This document shows, in pieces, positions 25,694 to 35,234 of a stretch of 64,000 nt of DNA (positions within the stretch are counted from its first letter, which is position 1; each line of letters opens with the position of its first letter). This DNA comes from Erythrobacteraceae bacterium WH01K (GTDB lineage: Bacteria > Pseudomonadota > Alphaproteobacteria > Sphingomonadales > Sphingomonadaceae). The DNA lies in NCBI GenBank assembly GCA_027941995.1, contig CP115966.1:1426001-1490000 (forward strand), given 5' to 3'. The translations under genes were made by a program, and so were the position numbers. Under the pieces are notes generated by a model. It was given only the letters and a program-made list of their open reading frames with translations, was not told where the DNA came from and did no database searches.

Positions 25694-26806
25694 GTGTTTC
25701 GTTTTATACACACCGCCGACTGGCAATTAGGAAAGCCCTTTGCCTGGGCTGAAGCCGAAGTGCGCAGCGCCCTCACGGAAGCGCGCTTTGATGCGATTGA
25801 CACGATCGGGCAGATGGCAAGAGAGCATTCAGTTCCGCATATCCTGGTAGCCGGTGACGTCTTTGACACCGAAGGTCCAGACACGCGAACAATCGTCCAA
25901 GCTCTCTCCCGAATGGAACGGCATCAATGCAGTTGGTGGCTGCTACCCGGAAATCACGATTTCGTCAGAGCCGGAGGTTTGTGGGACCGGATCGAAGGGC
26001 GTCTACCAGACAACGTGAACTTGATACCGGAGGCTCGACCAAGCGAACTCGATGACGGCGTTTGGTTGCTACCAGCACCGCTCGTTCATCGCCATCAGAA
26101 TGACGACCCGACAGAGTCTTTCGACACAATGGAAACCCCCGGGGCAATTCTACGCATAGGACTGGCACACGGGTCGATCGTAGATTTCAGTGCTCAAGGC
26201 GAGACAAAGAACCAGATCGCTCCTGATCGCGCGGCGCGCTCCGCGCTCGACTATCTTGCTCTTGGTGACTGGCACGGCCTCCTGCAGGTGAATTCGCGCA
26301 CTTGGTATTCCGGAACGCCAGAGGTTGACCGGTTTCAGCGCGATGAACCTGGCAAAGCGCTGCTTGTGGAACTCGAACAGAATAGAGAACCGATCGTCAC
26401 CGAACTCCGAACGGGAAAGTACCAATGGCTGAGGCGCGACTGGCGTGTGGACGATGCCGCAGGGTTCGAAGCTTACAGTACACAACTTCTCGACGAGTGC
26501 GATCCTACTTCAACGCTAGTTCGGTTGACGCTAAGCGGCATTACGACACTGACCGACCGCGTCGCCATACTGAGTTCGATAGAGCACGATCTTGCGCATA
26601 GGTTCCGCTACTACTCGTTCTCGGCAACTGACCTTGTAGCGAAACCCAGCGACGACGATCTTGCTGCGTTTGCCGCCGAAGGGATCTTGGGTACAGCAGC
26701 TTCGACGCTCAATGCTCGTATCCAGGAGGATGGGCCAGAAAGCCTGATCGCGCGAAAAGCACTCGAACGGCTATTTGTTGAACACGCCAAGGTTGTCGGC
26801 TCATGA
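25694..26806 (+). CDS. SbcD/YhaO-like metallophosphoesterase nuclease subunit
   Basis: 370 residues. Calcineurin-type metal motifs are visible in order: FIHTADWQLGKPF (first motif, with Gln where DxH is usual), LVAGDVFD, LLPGNHDF, GLAHGSIVDF, LALGDWHG. A capping domain follows. With its partner it should form an Mre11/Rad50-like nuclease that processes DNA ends or structures. The Gln in place of a metal-ligand His is notable. It overlaps the ATPase gene by 4 bases (ATGA), as in sbcDC and yhaON operons. The start is a GTG-type codon; GGGGACAGG precedes it. Confidence 0.88.
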   Translation: MFRFIHTADWQLGKPFAWAEAEVRSALTEARFDAIDTIGQMAREHSVPHILVAGDVFDTEGPDTRTIVQALSRMERHQCSWWLLPGNHDFVRAGGLWDRIEGRLPDNVNLIPEARPSELDDGVWLLPAPLVHRHQNDDPTESFDTMETPGAILRIGLAHGSIVDFSAQGETKNQIAPDRAARSALDYLALGDWHGLLQVNSRTWYSGTPEVDRFQRDEPGKALLVELEQNREPIVTELRTGKYQWLRRDWRVDDAAGFEAYSTQLLDECDPTSTLVRLTLSGITTLTDRVAILSSIEHDLAHRFRYYSFSATDLVAKPSDDDLAAFAAEGILGTAASTLNARIQEDGPESLIARKALERLFVEHAKVVGS

Positions 26807-29430
26807 GCTTGCAGCTCGAACGCATTGTCGCGACCAATTTCCGGAAGTTCCGCGATCCCATGGTGATTGAAGGCCTCGGTAGCGGCCTCAACATTGTCAT
26901 CGAGCCAAACGAAACCGGCAAATCCACGCTTCTCGAAGCCCTTCGCGCCGGCCTCTTCGTCCGGCACGGTACGAAAAACCAGCTTGCGCAATCCTTCATG
27001 CCCTTCGGCGAAAACGTAGCGCCCGAGGTTGAAATTGAGTTTCAGATCGACGGAGAGCGTTGGCACGTCGCCAAGAAATTCCTCAAATCGCCAGCACTCG
27101 AAGTACGCGGGCCGAAAGGACGCTTTTCAGGCGATGCGGCGGAAGAACAATTACAGGCGTTGCTTGGGTTCGAGCGCAGCACGAGCCGTGATGCCGATCT
27201 GGACTCCTACGGTGCCTTAGGCTTGCTCTGGGTCGGACAAGGTGATGCGCTTTCCGTAAAGGCACCGGGTGAAATCGTGCGGAACAGCGTACGTTCGACC
27301 TTGGAAGCGGAAGTTGGCTCGATCATGGGTGGGGCGACGCACGATGCCGTACGTGCCTCCGTCGACAAGCAATTCGCCGATTACTGGACTCCGGGCGGCT
27401 CGATTGGGGGTCGACAAAAATCGGCACGTGATGCTGCACAAACGTCGCGAGATGCAGCGGATCAGGCCGCCTCCGATCTCGCCGCGTTGGAACGTTCTTT
27501 CTCGGAGCTTGCCGAAAAACAAGCGCGTATCAAGGTTCTGAAACGTGAATTGGCGGACGAACACGATGTACGAGCGCGTGCAGATCTCGTGAAGTCTCTC
27601 GAAACAGCCCGGGCAGCCGCCTTGATGCTCGGCCAGCGCAAAGCCGAACGCTCGGCGGCACAGGCAGATGCCGACGCGCTTGGCGAGTTCGCGGAACGCC
27701 ATAAAATTGCTGTATCAGCGAAGTCAGAAGCCACTGATGCATTAGCCGATGCAAATGCAAAACGGGCGCAAGTCGAGACAGAAGTCGCGGACGCGAAGAA
27801 GAAAGAAGAGAGCGCGAAGCAAGCGCTGTCAGCGGCCCGCGATGCCCGCGCAGCCGCGCGATCCGCGTTAGTAGACGCCCGGCTGCTCGCCACCGCCGCT
27901 TCTCAACATTCGGCAATCGCTGACGCGAAAAGTCGACATGAAAAGCTCGTCGAGCTGGAGGCAAAGTCTGCTGAAGCAAAAAAGATCGAAGCGTCTGGCG
28001 TCGATCCCCAAACGATGAAGTCGCTGGAATCCCTCCAACGGGACATCGCGACCGCGTCTGCTGAGCTATCTGCTGGCTCAACCACCATCGAACTGGTCGG
28101 CGAAGCATCCCACATTACTGTCGATGGGCATGAATTTGGCCACGGTACGCGAACGATCATTGAGGAAACCAGGATTGGTCTAGGCGGTGGCGCCGAACTG
28201 ATCGTCAAACCGCCGCGCGGGACAGCGAGTGCGCAAGCGCAGCTGGACAATCTAAACGCACGGCTCAAGACGGAGCTGTCTCAGCTTGGTGTCGCGAGTT
28301 TTTCGGAAGCGCGCAATCGTGTTGACGCCGCTCGTGATGCGAAAGCAAGTATCGCCGCGCTCGATGCGCGTATCGAAGCAATCACCCCCGCCGTGCCGGC
28401 AGTAAAACTTGGTGCCGGGGCTGATGCGTTGAGGAGATTTGTCGCGGCAATCGCCGACAGCGACACGGTGGCACCTGCTACAATTCCCGACCTAGCTGAA
28501 TTGGAGAAGTGTTTCGAAGATGCTGAGGATGGTCTCGCGACCGCCGATGGCACTCACCAGGCTGCACTTGAAGCCTTGCGAAAGGCTGAAGAGAAGGACC
28601 GCCCACTCGCCACAGCAGAAACTTCAGCACGCTCCACTCTCGCTAGCGCCGAGCAACAGATTGCGACAATCGAAGCAGACCCGCGCTTCGCAAACTTGGA
28701 AGCGGAACTGCTCGCCGCGCGCAAGAAAGCAGCCAATGCGGATGTCGCATGGCAAAAGGCTCAGGAGAACGCTGGTTCTCTCGATCCCGACACCATAGAA
28801 CGACAAATAGAGAAGATCGACAAGCGCGCGGAGTCAGCCCGAACGCAAGCCACCGAACTTCAGCTGGAGATCGCGAGACTTGAAGCCACAATTGAAACCG
28901 AGGGCGGAAAGGGCCTCGCCGAAGCAGCAGCAAAGGCCGAGGAAGAGGCGGAGGCTGCGCAAAGATTATTCGATCGCGTGAGCGAAGAAGCTACAACAGT
29001 GAAACTGTTGCGCGACACGCTCGAAGATGCGCGTTTGGAGACCTCCCGTACTTATGTTGGACCCATCGCTCGCAGGGCAAAACGCCACATTGAGCGGCTT
29101 CTGCCCGGATGTGACCTGTCGTTCACAGAAGATCTCCAGCTGCATTCGATCACTCGGGCAGGAACTGAGGAAGGATGTTCCAACCTATCCCGCGGAACGC
29201 AGGAGCAACTCGCAGTCCTAACGCGGTTGGCCTTCGCCGACATGCTCCTCGAAAAGGGACGACCGGTATCCTTGATCCTCGATGACCCGCTAGCCTATTC
29301 CGACGATGCTAGACTGGATCTGATAAGTGATATTCTGACTGAAGCTGCTGAGCGGATGCAGGTAATTCTTCTCACGTGTCGGGAGCGAGCTTTTCGACAC
29401 CTTGGCGGCACGCACATCGCAATAGGTTGA
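26803..29430 (+). CDS. SbcC/YhaN-like SMC-type ATPase subunit
   Basis: 875 residues. N-terminal P-loop EPNETGKSTLLEAL (about residue 38) and LGLLWVGQGDALSV. Long Ala/Glu-rich coiled coils span about 200-420 and 500-740. C-terminal ABC signature NLSRGTQEQLAVLTRLAFAD, Walker B VSLILDDPLAYSDD and VILLTCRERAF. No CxxC zinc hook is present; between the coils sits a beta-rich stretch (SHITVDGHEFGHGTRTIIEE). This is closer to YhaN than to SbcC. ATP-driven gating of the SbcD-like nuclease is the expected role. In the island a defence or DNA-protection function is plausible but unproven. Confidence 0.88.
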   Translation: MSLQLERIVATNFRKFRDPMVIEGLGSGLNIVIEPNETGKSTLLEALRAGLFVRHGTKNQLAQSFMPFGENVAPEVEIEFQIDGERWHVAKKFLKSPALEVRGPKGRFSGDAAEEQLQALLGFERSTSRDADLDSYGALGLLWVGQGDALSVKAPGEIVRNSVRSTLEAEVGSIMGGATHDAVRASVDKQFADYWTPGGSIGGRQKSARDAAQTSRDAADQAASDLAALERSFSELAEKQARIKVLKRELADEHDVRARADLVKSLETARAAALMLGQRKAERSAAQADADALGEFAERHKIAVSAKSEATDALADANAKRAQVETEVADAKKKEESAKQALSAARDARAAARSALVDARLLATAASQHSAIADAKSRHEKLVELEAKSAEAKKIEASGVDPQTMKSLESLQRDIATASAELSAGSTTIELVGEASHITVDGHEFGHGTRTIIEETRIGLGGGAELIVKPPRGTASAQAQLDNLNARLKTELSQLGVASFSEARNRVDAARDAKASIAALDARIEAITPAVPAVKLGAGADALRRFVAAIADSDTVAPATIPDLAELEKCFEDAEDGLATADGTHQAALEALRKAEEKDRPLATAETSARSTLASAEQQIATIEADPRFANLEAELLAARKKAANADVAWQKAQENAGSLDPDTIERQIEKIDKRAESARTQATELQLEIARLEATIETEGGKGLAEAAAKAEEEAEAAQRLFDRVSEEATTVKLLRDTLEDARLETSRTYVGPIARRAKRHIERLLPGCDLSFTEDLQLHSITRAGTEEGCSNLSRGTQEQLAVLTRLAFADMLLEKGRPVSLILDDPLAYSDDARLDLISDILTEAAERMQVILLTCRERAFRHLGGTHIAIG

Positions 29431-29522
29431 AGGAGGCGTTGACCACAAACACGACCGTGACACTCAGCACTTTGACTTGGCAGATTTGTTTCTGAAGCGG
29501 AATCTCACTTTAGCCGCTGAGA

Positions 29523-31490
29523 CTAGAGATTTTGACCTGTGAGGTGCGTCCAGGCCCGTTGAACAATGGAATTGAGAATAGCCGACTCTTTTCCGTTTTC
29601 TCTAGCAAGCGAAAGAGTTTGGAACATCACTTCGGGGATCTTTTGAGTTTCTCCGTTAGCTGGCAGTTCAAGTGGCGCACAAGCTGCTTGGAGATACTGC
29701 TGAAGCTCTGCCTCGCCGATTTCGCTCTTCAAAGTGCGCTCCAGAGAGTCTTGGAAGTGTGCGTAACTCGCTTCGACAGTGGTCTCTGTGGGAGCTTCCT
29801 CGATGTCTCCTGTCGGATCGCAAAGCCGCGCAAGCGCTAGGTTCGTAGCTGGGTGAGCGTTGTTTGCGTTCTTGTGCCCATCGCAATCCCAGATCGTGTA
29901 GACCGGCACACCGAGCTCGGTAAAAATCACATAAGGTCGGTCCAGATTTTCCTTACCTTCGGCTGACAAGATAGCGATGCCCGCCGAAGCGAAATTTACA
30001 TCAAGCATTCGGGCAGCCGCTTCCAGAGCTGCCTTGTCGCTCCTACCTTCGACGAGGATCACGCCTTGGGCGAAATAGCCTTCACTCAACTCAGCACCGA
30101 GAATATGCAGACGGGGCATGAGGGTTGCTCCGGTAAAGGTGCCCGGATCCTTCTGCCAAGCCGCCTCCAAACGTGTCGCTGCAGCATCTAGGGAAAGCGA
30201 TTGCAGATCGCAGATTTTGAACTCACACTCTTCGATCGCAATCTTTCGAGCTAAGCGTATCTCGTCGGCATGACCGAGTGAGACGAAGAACGGTGAGTGT
30301 GTTGCAAAAAGAATTTGGGTCCGCGCGTCAGCACCCGGCAACGTGCCGTTGCTCAACCCTCGCAAAACGTCCGCTAAATGACGTTGCTTTGTGGGATGCT
30401 GATAGAGTTCAGGTTCTTCAATCGCCAAGATGAGTTGCGGAACTGGCGTCTGTTCGCCTTCGGGCTCCTCCTCTTCCACCTCGTTGCCGGCCAGAACCGT
30501 CGAGCGAGCCAAATGCTGCAGGATCGTGAAAATGAAAGCGCGTTGCAGACCATGGCCCTGACGATCGACTGGGGCCCCGAAGCCATCATCAGATAGCTCC
30601 ACATCTGCCATCGGGAGAGGAACCGGAAATTCCTCGACCGCTCGCCAATCCATACCTACCGCTGCGTCCTCGTAAAGATTGCGCAAATCTCGGGTGAGGT
30701 TGTCTGCGAGAACACCAAGTTCTGGCATATTCTCCGGCGATACCAATTCCTGATAGCGCTCTGTCATCTCCTGCTTGAAAGCCTGGATCTCCTGACGTTG
30801 CTGGATTGCGCTTCTGACGAGTAACTCAAGAAGCTGTCCTACCGCCGAGCTCTTCCCGTCGGTCGCGTCAACGGAAGCATCCCGAACTGCGGACACAAAG
30901 ACGAATGTCGTATGGCGCTGCAATGCTCCTCTACTCGCATTCTGGAATCCGAAGAATTGACCATCATCTAAGTGAAGCTCCAAGGCTTCGGGATTCGCCT
31001 CCTCCCACGCTGACATGGCGTCATCGGCTTGCGTTGCGCTGGTTACGGCAGGCAGGCCTGCATATGCTGGGTTGTTGTTTCGCAGATCCCTATAAGCGTC
31101 ACGGCGAGGACCTGCTTGTATGAGTCCTCGGATCGGAACGAAGTCGGGATTTTGAAGAACCGAACCATGGTATCGCCCTGTCGACGTAGTTTGATCGAAG
31201 ATGCGTGTGACGACCAGCTCGCCATTGCGCACTCTGCTCGCAAAGCTTTCAGCCTCAAGAGGCGTAAGCTGATTGTAAGTCAGCTCGATACTTACCTCTA
31301 GATCTTCATCGCGACCGTAGAAATCGTCGGAAGGCAGCTTCTTCGATGTCGAATAGAAGGCCTGTAATGCTTTTAGCACACTGGATTTACCAGCCCCGTT
31401 CCCACCAATCAGTGCAGTATGGGCACCGACCTCAATCGTCACGTTTTTCAATGATCGGAAGTTCTGGACCCGGATCTGTTTTAGCTGCAA
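29523..31490 (-). CDS. OLD-family ATP-dependent nuclease (ABC ATPase plus Toprim)
   Basis: 655 residues. ABC-type ATPase with P-loop LIGGNGAGKSSVLKAL (residues 28-43), signature-like GHGLQRAFIFTIL, Walker B LILAIEEPELYQHP and switch LFATHSPFFVSL. The Toprim domain at about 470-570 has GVILVEGRSDKAALEAA and YTIWDCDGHKN (DxD). OLD nucleases include phage P2 Old and the GajA subunit of Gabija. No UvrD-like gajB lies next to it, so it is called a stand-alone OLD nuclease. It converges on the YhaN-like gene and is divergent from the WYL gene. Confidence 0.9.
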   Translation of the reverse strand: MQLKQIRVQNFRSLKNVTIEVGAHTALIGGNGAGKSSVLKALQAFYSTSKKLPSDDFYGRDEDLEVSIELTYNQLTPLEAESFASRVRNGELVVTRIFDQTTSTGRYHGSVLQNPDFVPIRGLIQAGPRRDAYRDLRNNNPAYAGLPAVTSATQADDAMSAWEEANPEALELHLDDGQFFGFQNASRGALQRHTTFVFVSAVRDASVDATDGKSSAVGQLLELLVRSAIQQRQEIQAFKQEMTERYQELVSPENMPELGVLADNLTRDLRNLYEDAAVGMDWRAVEEFPVPLPMADVELSDDGFGAPVDRQGHGLQRAFIFTILQHLARSTVLAGNEVEEEEPEGEQTPVPQLILAIEEPELYQHPTKQRHLADVLRGLSNGTLPGADARTQILFATHSPFFVSLGHADEIRLARKIAIEECEFKICDLQSLSLDAAATRLEAAWQKDPGTFTGATLMPRLHILGAELSEGYFAQGVILVEGRSDKAALEAAARMLDVNFASAGIAILSAEGKENLDRPYVIFTELGVPVYTIWDCDGHKNANNAHPATNLALARLCDPTGDIEEAPTETTVEASYAHFQDSLERTLKSEIGEAELQQYLQAACAPLELPANGETQKIPEVMFQTLSLARENGKESAILNSIVQRAWTHLTGQNL

Positions 31491-31521
31491 AGCTGTTCTC
31501 CAACTGGAAGTAGGGAGACTT

Positions 31522-31803
31522 ATGAATCAGACGATTATCAATGCGATACAAGAACGACTACTCCTGACCTTCAATTATAAGGGCAAAACGCGAGTGGTTG
31601 AGCCCCACACTTACGGCGTTCAGCACAATGGGAATGAGAGCTTGAGCGCGTGGCAGCTTTCTGGTGGGAGCGGGGAGGATTTTCGCCTTTACATCCTTTC
31701 CGAGATGACTGCGATCGTGCCGCAAGACGAACCGTTCGAAGACGAACGACCCGCCTACCAAAAAGGTGACCGACGATATTCTAGGATCTTCGCCGAGTTG
31801 TAG
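31522..31803 (+). CDS. Small WYL-domain-like protein
   Basis: 93 residues: AIQERLLLTFNYKGKTRVVE, HTYGVQHNGNESLSAWQLSG, FRLYILSEMTAI. This is the Sm-like WYL fold without an attached HTH. WYL domains often sense nucleic-acid or nucleotide ligands and regulate defence genes. It starts 31 bases from the OLD start on the opposite strand, so the two may share regulation. A ligand or target is not visible. Confidence 0.72.
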   Translation: MNQTIINAIQERLLLTFNYKGKTRVVEPHTYGVQHNGNESLSAWQLSGGSGEDFRLYILSEMTAIVPQDEPFEDERPAYQKGDRRYSRIFAEL

Positions 31804-32099
31804 CTGAAGAACCCGCCGAGGAATACCGAAGGTCGAATGACAGCGCTTTGCTGGCTAATCTCTTGAAGCAGACGGTCGGCAGGCGGCCCAATTGCGGGCG
31901 GGCATGTTGCGATCGACGAAAGACCGAATGTGGGCCGAAACTGGTCGGTCCGGTTTCGGCAGAGTTCATCGAAATGCGGTCATTCTGCTAATCAGTCGAA
32001 GTGGTTCAGTTGTCTGTCGCGATAGGTCACTCCGAACCGGACATATGAGCCAATCAGTGTGGAACCAGCGGCGGGCAAATTTTCGAGCCAATGGCTCGA
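31804..32099. other. Intergenic stretch between WYL and restriction genes
   Basis: No gene supported. It contains partial symmetry (GGGCCGAAACTGGTCGG with CCGGTTTCGG near 31935-31965), AATGCGGTCATT and GCGGGCGGGCA. Related sphingomonad intergenic repeat sequence seems likely but was not verified. Confidence 0.35.
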
Positions 32100-32960
32100 T
32101 CAAGCTCGGCGGATGGCCGTCGCCTTTGATTCCTTACGCACAGAGCCATCTCGTTCGATCGTTGTGGTACGAACTACATCTACTCCATCCATCCCAGCTT
32201 CGAAGGTCACGGAGTTCAACTCGGTATCGAACCCGCCGAAGCAGCTTTGCATTGCCTTAAGAAAGCCAACCTCCGCTAAAGGCCGTGGCGGTGGTTTCGG
32301 GTTGTTGCGAGGACTCGGGATAGTGGCTGGAAAAAGATAAATACAAGGTGGCGGTAGACGATAGGGGCCGACCTCGTTTACTCGTTCTGGCGCGTCGTCA
32401 ATCTTTGGGCAGGTTCTAGCGGCCGTTCCGCAAAGCCAATCCCAAACGATTAATCCGTCAACCTGCTTCTTCTCCGAGATCACATCGGCCGAGAAGCGCA
32501 CATGAATACCAGACCAAACATTGTGGCGTGGATCAGCTCCTTTGTTTTGGCATACGCTCCATACAATGAACTCATTAGCATGTGGCGGGCGAGCTGAGAT
32601 ATTCGTGTTATTACCGTCTAGGCAGCCCTTGAGCTCGATAGCTGCGATCTTGTCGTCGTTGAGTGTGACGGAATAGTCGTGGCGATTGGCATTGCCAGCC
32701 TCAATCCAATTCTTGATGTAGCCTGCATCCTCCATGTGATTGAGGATGTGAGCAACGAACGCTTTCTTCTCTGCCATTGAGGCGGAAATTTGACCTCTGA
32801 CGCGCTGAATAGAGCCTTCGAAGATGCCACTTTCGTAAAAGTCCTTCTCGCTTAAGCCGAATGTATTCAGCTCATGCGACCTCGTTTTGAGGGTTTCTGA
32901 AAACTCTTCGATTTGACGCTTCAGATCGGGATCTTTTCGGCACGGAATTGGGTCATTCAT
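32100..32960 (-). CDS. Restriction endonuclease partner of the cytosine methyltransferase
   Basis: 286 residues. A candidate PD-(D/E)xK active site is visible as HDYSVTLNDDKIAAIELKGC (Asp, then Glu-x-Lys) near residue 95-115, followed by a long C-terminal region of unknown fold. Its ATG overlaps the methyltransferase stop (ATGA), the modification gene being promoter-proximal, as in many type II systems. No controller gene was seen. Recognition sequence unknown. Function rests mainly on the gene pair and the motif. Confidence 0.72.
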   Translation of the reverse strand: MNDPIPCRKDPDLKRQIEEFSETLKTRSHELNTFGLSEKDFYESGIFEGSIQRVRGQISASMAEKKAFVAHILNHMEDAGYIKNWIEAGNANRHDYSVTLNDDKIAAIELKGCLDGNNTNISARPPHANEFIVWSVCQNKGADPRHNVWSGIHVRFSADVISEKKQVDGLIVWDWLCGTAARTCPKIDDAPERVNEVGPYRLPPPCIYLFPATIPSPRNNPKPPPRPLAEVGFLKAMQSCFGGFDTELNSVTFEAGMDGVDVVRTTTIERDGSVRKESKATAIRRA

Positions 32961-34114
32961 GCGGCGCTGACGTCCTCTTTGGCCATTGCATGAGCGATTA
33001 TCGGCTCAAATAGATGTTTCGCCAAGTATCTAACCACAGGAACTGCCACTCCATCCCCTGTCAGATGATATGCTTCATTGTATCCGTCGGGCAGCTTGTA
33101 GCTGTCCGGGAGACCCATAAGTCGGGCTGTCTCCCTCGAAGAGATCAGGCGAGACCTTATTTTCTCGCCCTCCACGACTAAGATCAATTGACGCGACGAA
33201 CCACCCGCAGGCGTTCGCAAGCAACCGGCGATATTGTCGAACCGAACCTCCGCGCGTTGAACCTTAATTCCGTGGTGGAAGCGGGTGCGCTTGTAGACGC
33301 CGCCAACCATGCGCACACCAGCCAGCTTTGCCGTCTCAACCTTGGCCAAGTTCACATCGCTCATCATTGATAAAAGATCGCGCGTTTCGCGGGCCGTGTG
33401 CCATTTGACGCTCTTGGGATTCTCCTCGATCAAATCCCGGAAATCTTGCTTTCGCTCCGGCGGATTCGGCATGCTCCACCAAAGCCAGCTTTCCTTAAGA
33501 ACCTGAGGCAATAAATCATACGCGCGCTTGATAGCGGGAGTATGCCATGGGCTTTGAGGCTCGCTCTCCGTGTTGGTCGCAGCCAAATCGTGGCGTACGC
33601 CGATGACGAACAGACGCGGACGGGATTGGGGCACGAAAAGCGACGCATCGACCACAACGGCACCGAACCGATATCCCAGACCGTGTAACGCATCGCAGAT
33701 GGCTACGAAGTCTTTGCCTTTGTGAGACGTCAGCGTACCGACGACATTTTCGAGCGCTATGATTTTTGGTGCGCGTCCATCGCGGGCAAGCTCATCGATG
33801 ATTGCGATGAACGGCCAAAATGTTCCGGACCGGTCGCCTTTAAGACCTGCTCCTCCGCCCGCTAGTGACAGATCTTGGCATGGAAACGAGCCCCACACCA
33901 TGTCTGGCTCTTCCGGCAACGTCAGCGGATCGACGTTCCGAATATCATCGACGACAATATCGCCCCCGCCCCAGTTCCGGGCATATGTCGCTCCCTTCTT
34001 CTTATCGAAGTCATTTGCGAACAAGCACGTCCAATTGGCACCAAGCCCAGCGCGCGCCATGCCGCCGCCCGCGAAGAACTCATAGAAGCTGAAATCAGAT
34101 GATTGCTTTGCCAT
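32957..34114 (-). CDS. DNA (cytosine-5-)-methyltransferase
   Basis: 385 residues from the ATG at 34114. Motif I FYEFFAGGGMARAGLG, motif IV with the catalytic Cys in VWGSFPCQDLSLAGG, motif VI IALENVVG, motif VIII VPQSRPRLFVIG, and motifs IX-X near the C-terminus (RLISSRETARLMGLPDSY, LTGDGVAVPV). It methylates C5 of cytosine to protect against the linked endonuclease. The frame continues upstream to a TTG at 34153, but the extra residues (FCPCSLCSVPSD) are not family-like. No clear SD was found. Confidence 0.93.
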   Translation of the reverse strand: MAKQSSDFSFYEFFAGGGMARAGLGANWTCLFANDFDKKKGATYARNWGGGDIVVDDIRNVDPLTLPEEPDMVWGSFPCQDLSLAGGGAGLKGDRSGTFWPFIAIIDELARDGRAPKIIALENVVGTLTSHKGKDFVAICDALHGLGYRFGAVVVDASLFVPQSRPRLFVIGVRHDLAATNTESEPQSPWHTPAIKRAYDLLPQVLKESWLWWSMPNPPERKQDFRDLIEENPKSVKWHTARETRDLLSMMSDVNLAKVETAKLAGVRMVGGVYKRTRFHHGIKVQRAEVRFDNIAGCLRTPAGGSSRQLILVVEGEKIRSRLISSRETARLMGLPDSYKLPDGYNEAYHLTGDGVAVPVVRYLAKHLFEPIIAHAMAKEDVSAA

Positions 34115-34213
34115 GTCACTGGGGACGCTACATAGAGAACAAGGGCAGAACAAGGGGGGATCGCAATCAGCGCTATCCTATGCCCATCAAATTGGACAAC
34201 CTAAGGGCATTTT

Positions 34214-35152
34214 ATGAGACCAAGTTTCAGAAACCGAGTGCAATTCCTTAAGCAGAACATTTTTGAAGCGGATGATCCTGCGCTCGCCAAACCGCCTCAG
34301 ATCCAAAACATAATCTATCGGACAGACGATGAGGAAAAAAAGTGGATTGAGAAGTCCACTGAGATGATAGGCGATTTCAGATCGGTCTTTCGAAGCGTCT
34401 ATATGCGCTGGGCGATTACCATAAATTCGCTCTTCGTCGCGCGCGACCGCTATCAATCACATCCAAACCTCGGTCTTCGCGTTGATACGGTGAGAGCGAG
34501 CGCCGATGGTCCTGAACGCGTCGAACTGGCACTTTGGCATGGCCAGGAAGCGTCAAGGAATTACGATGTCTGCATACCTCTCATGGGCGGCTATGGCATT
34601 CAGGATATGTATGGTGCGCTGGAAGAGGTCGTATTCGAATTGTACGAAATCTATCTCGACGCCCATCCTCAGGAGTTGATGAAGGGGGATGATTTCAAGC
34701 CCCTTCGCAAACTCTATCGCGACCGAGAAACGAGCCCCGAAGCAGCGACAAAGCATAAAGAGGCATGGAGCGAGCGCTTAGACAGCTGGCGCAGGAAACG
34801 CGCTTACGACGGTCTTCACAAAGTGTTCGCTGCATATTTCAAGAAAGCCGGTTTGAAGCGGCCCAGTTGGTACACCCAGAGTGACATCGGATCGTGGGCG
34901 AAAGCTATAGAAACCGTCGGTCTTATTCGCCATCACGTTACCCATGGAGAAGACCTTGTCTCTGAGGAATTAGGTCGGCTTTGTGCAGAACAGCCTCAGC
35001 TTGGGCTTGATCTGAAGGCCGGTGAGCAGCTCGTAATCTATACCGAGCACCTAATGCTTGTAGAGGCGTTCTTCGACCAACTCCTTACAGCGATAAATAT
35101 CAGCCTACTGGAGAAAGGTCATGGCAAACCATTGCCGAAGCCGGAGCCTTAG
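34214..35152 (+). CDS. Candidate HEPN-motif protein next to the restriction-modification pair
   Basis: 312 residues, mostly helical, not assigned to a named family. Near residue 240 the sequence LIRHHVTHGEDLVSEEL contains RHHVTH, fitting the R-x4-H signature of HEPN ribonucleases, placed before helices as expected. No transmembrane segment or signal peptide. It is divergent from the methyltransferase (100-base gap). HEPN RNases often act as effectors in defence systems and some accompany restriction-modification loci; here this is inference from one motif and context. Confidence 0.5.
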   Translation: MRPSFRNRVQFLKQNIFEADDPALAKPPQIQNIIYRTDDEEKKWIEKSTEMIGDFRSVFRSVYMRWAITINSLFVARDRYQSHPNLGLRVDTVRASADGPERVELALWHGQEASRNYDVCIPLMGGYGIQDMYGALEEVVFELYEIYLDAHPQELMKGDDFKPLRKLYRDRETSPEAATKHKEAWSERLDSWRRKRAYDGLHKVFAAYFKKAGLKRPSWYTQSDIGSWAKAIETVGLIRHHVTHGEDLVSEELGRLCAEQPQLGLDLKAGEQLVIYTEHLMLVEAFFDQLLTAINISLLEKGHGKPLPKPEP

Positions 35153-35234
35153 AGTGAAGGGCGAGATGTCGCGCCATCCGCGTTTGCGCTTTTGGGGGCG
35201 CGTAGCTGACCTTCCGCAATGCTCGAAAACGACC

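Noticed and set aside
29523-31490. Naming the OLD nuclease GajA of a Gabija system
   Set aside because: No UvrD-like GajB gene is adjacent, and OLD proteins occur in other contexts.
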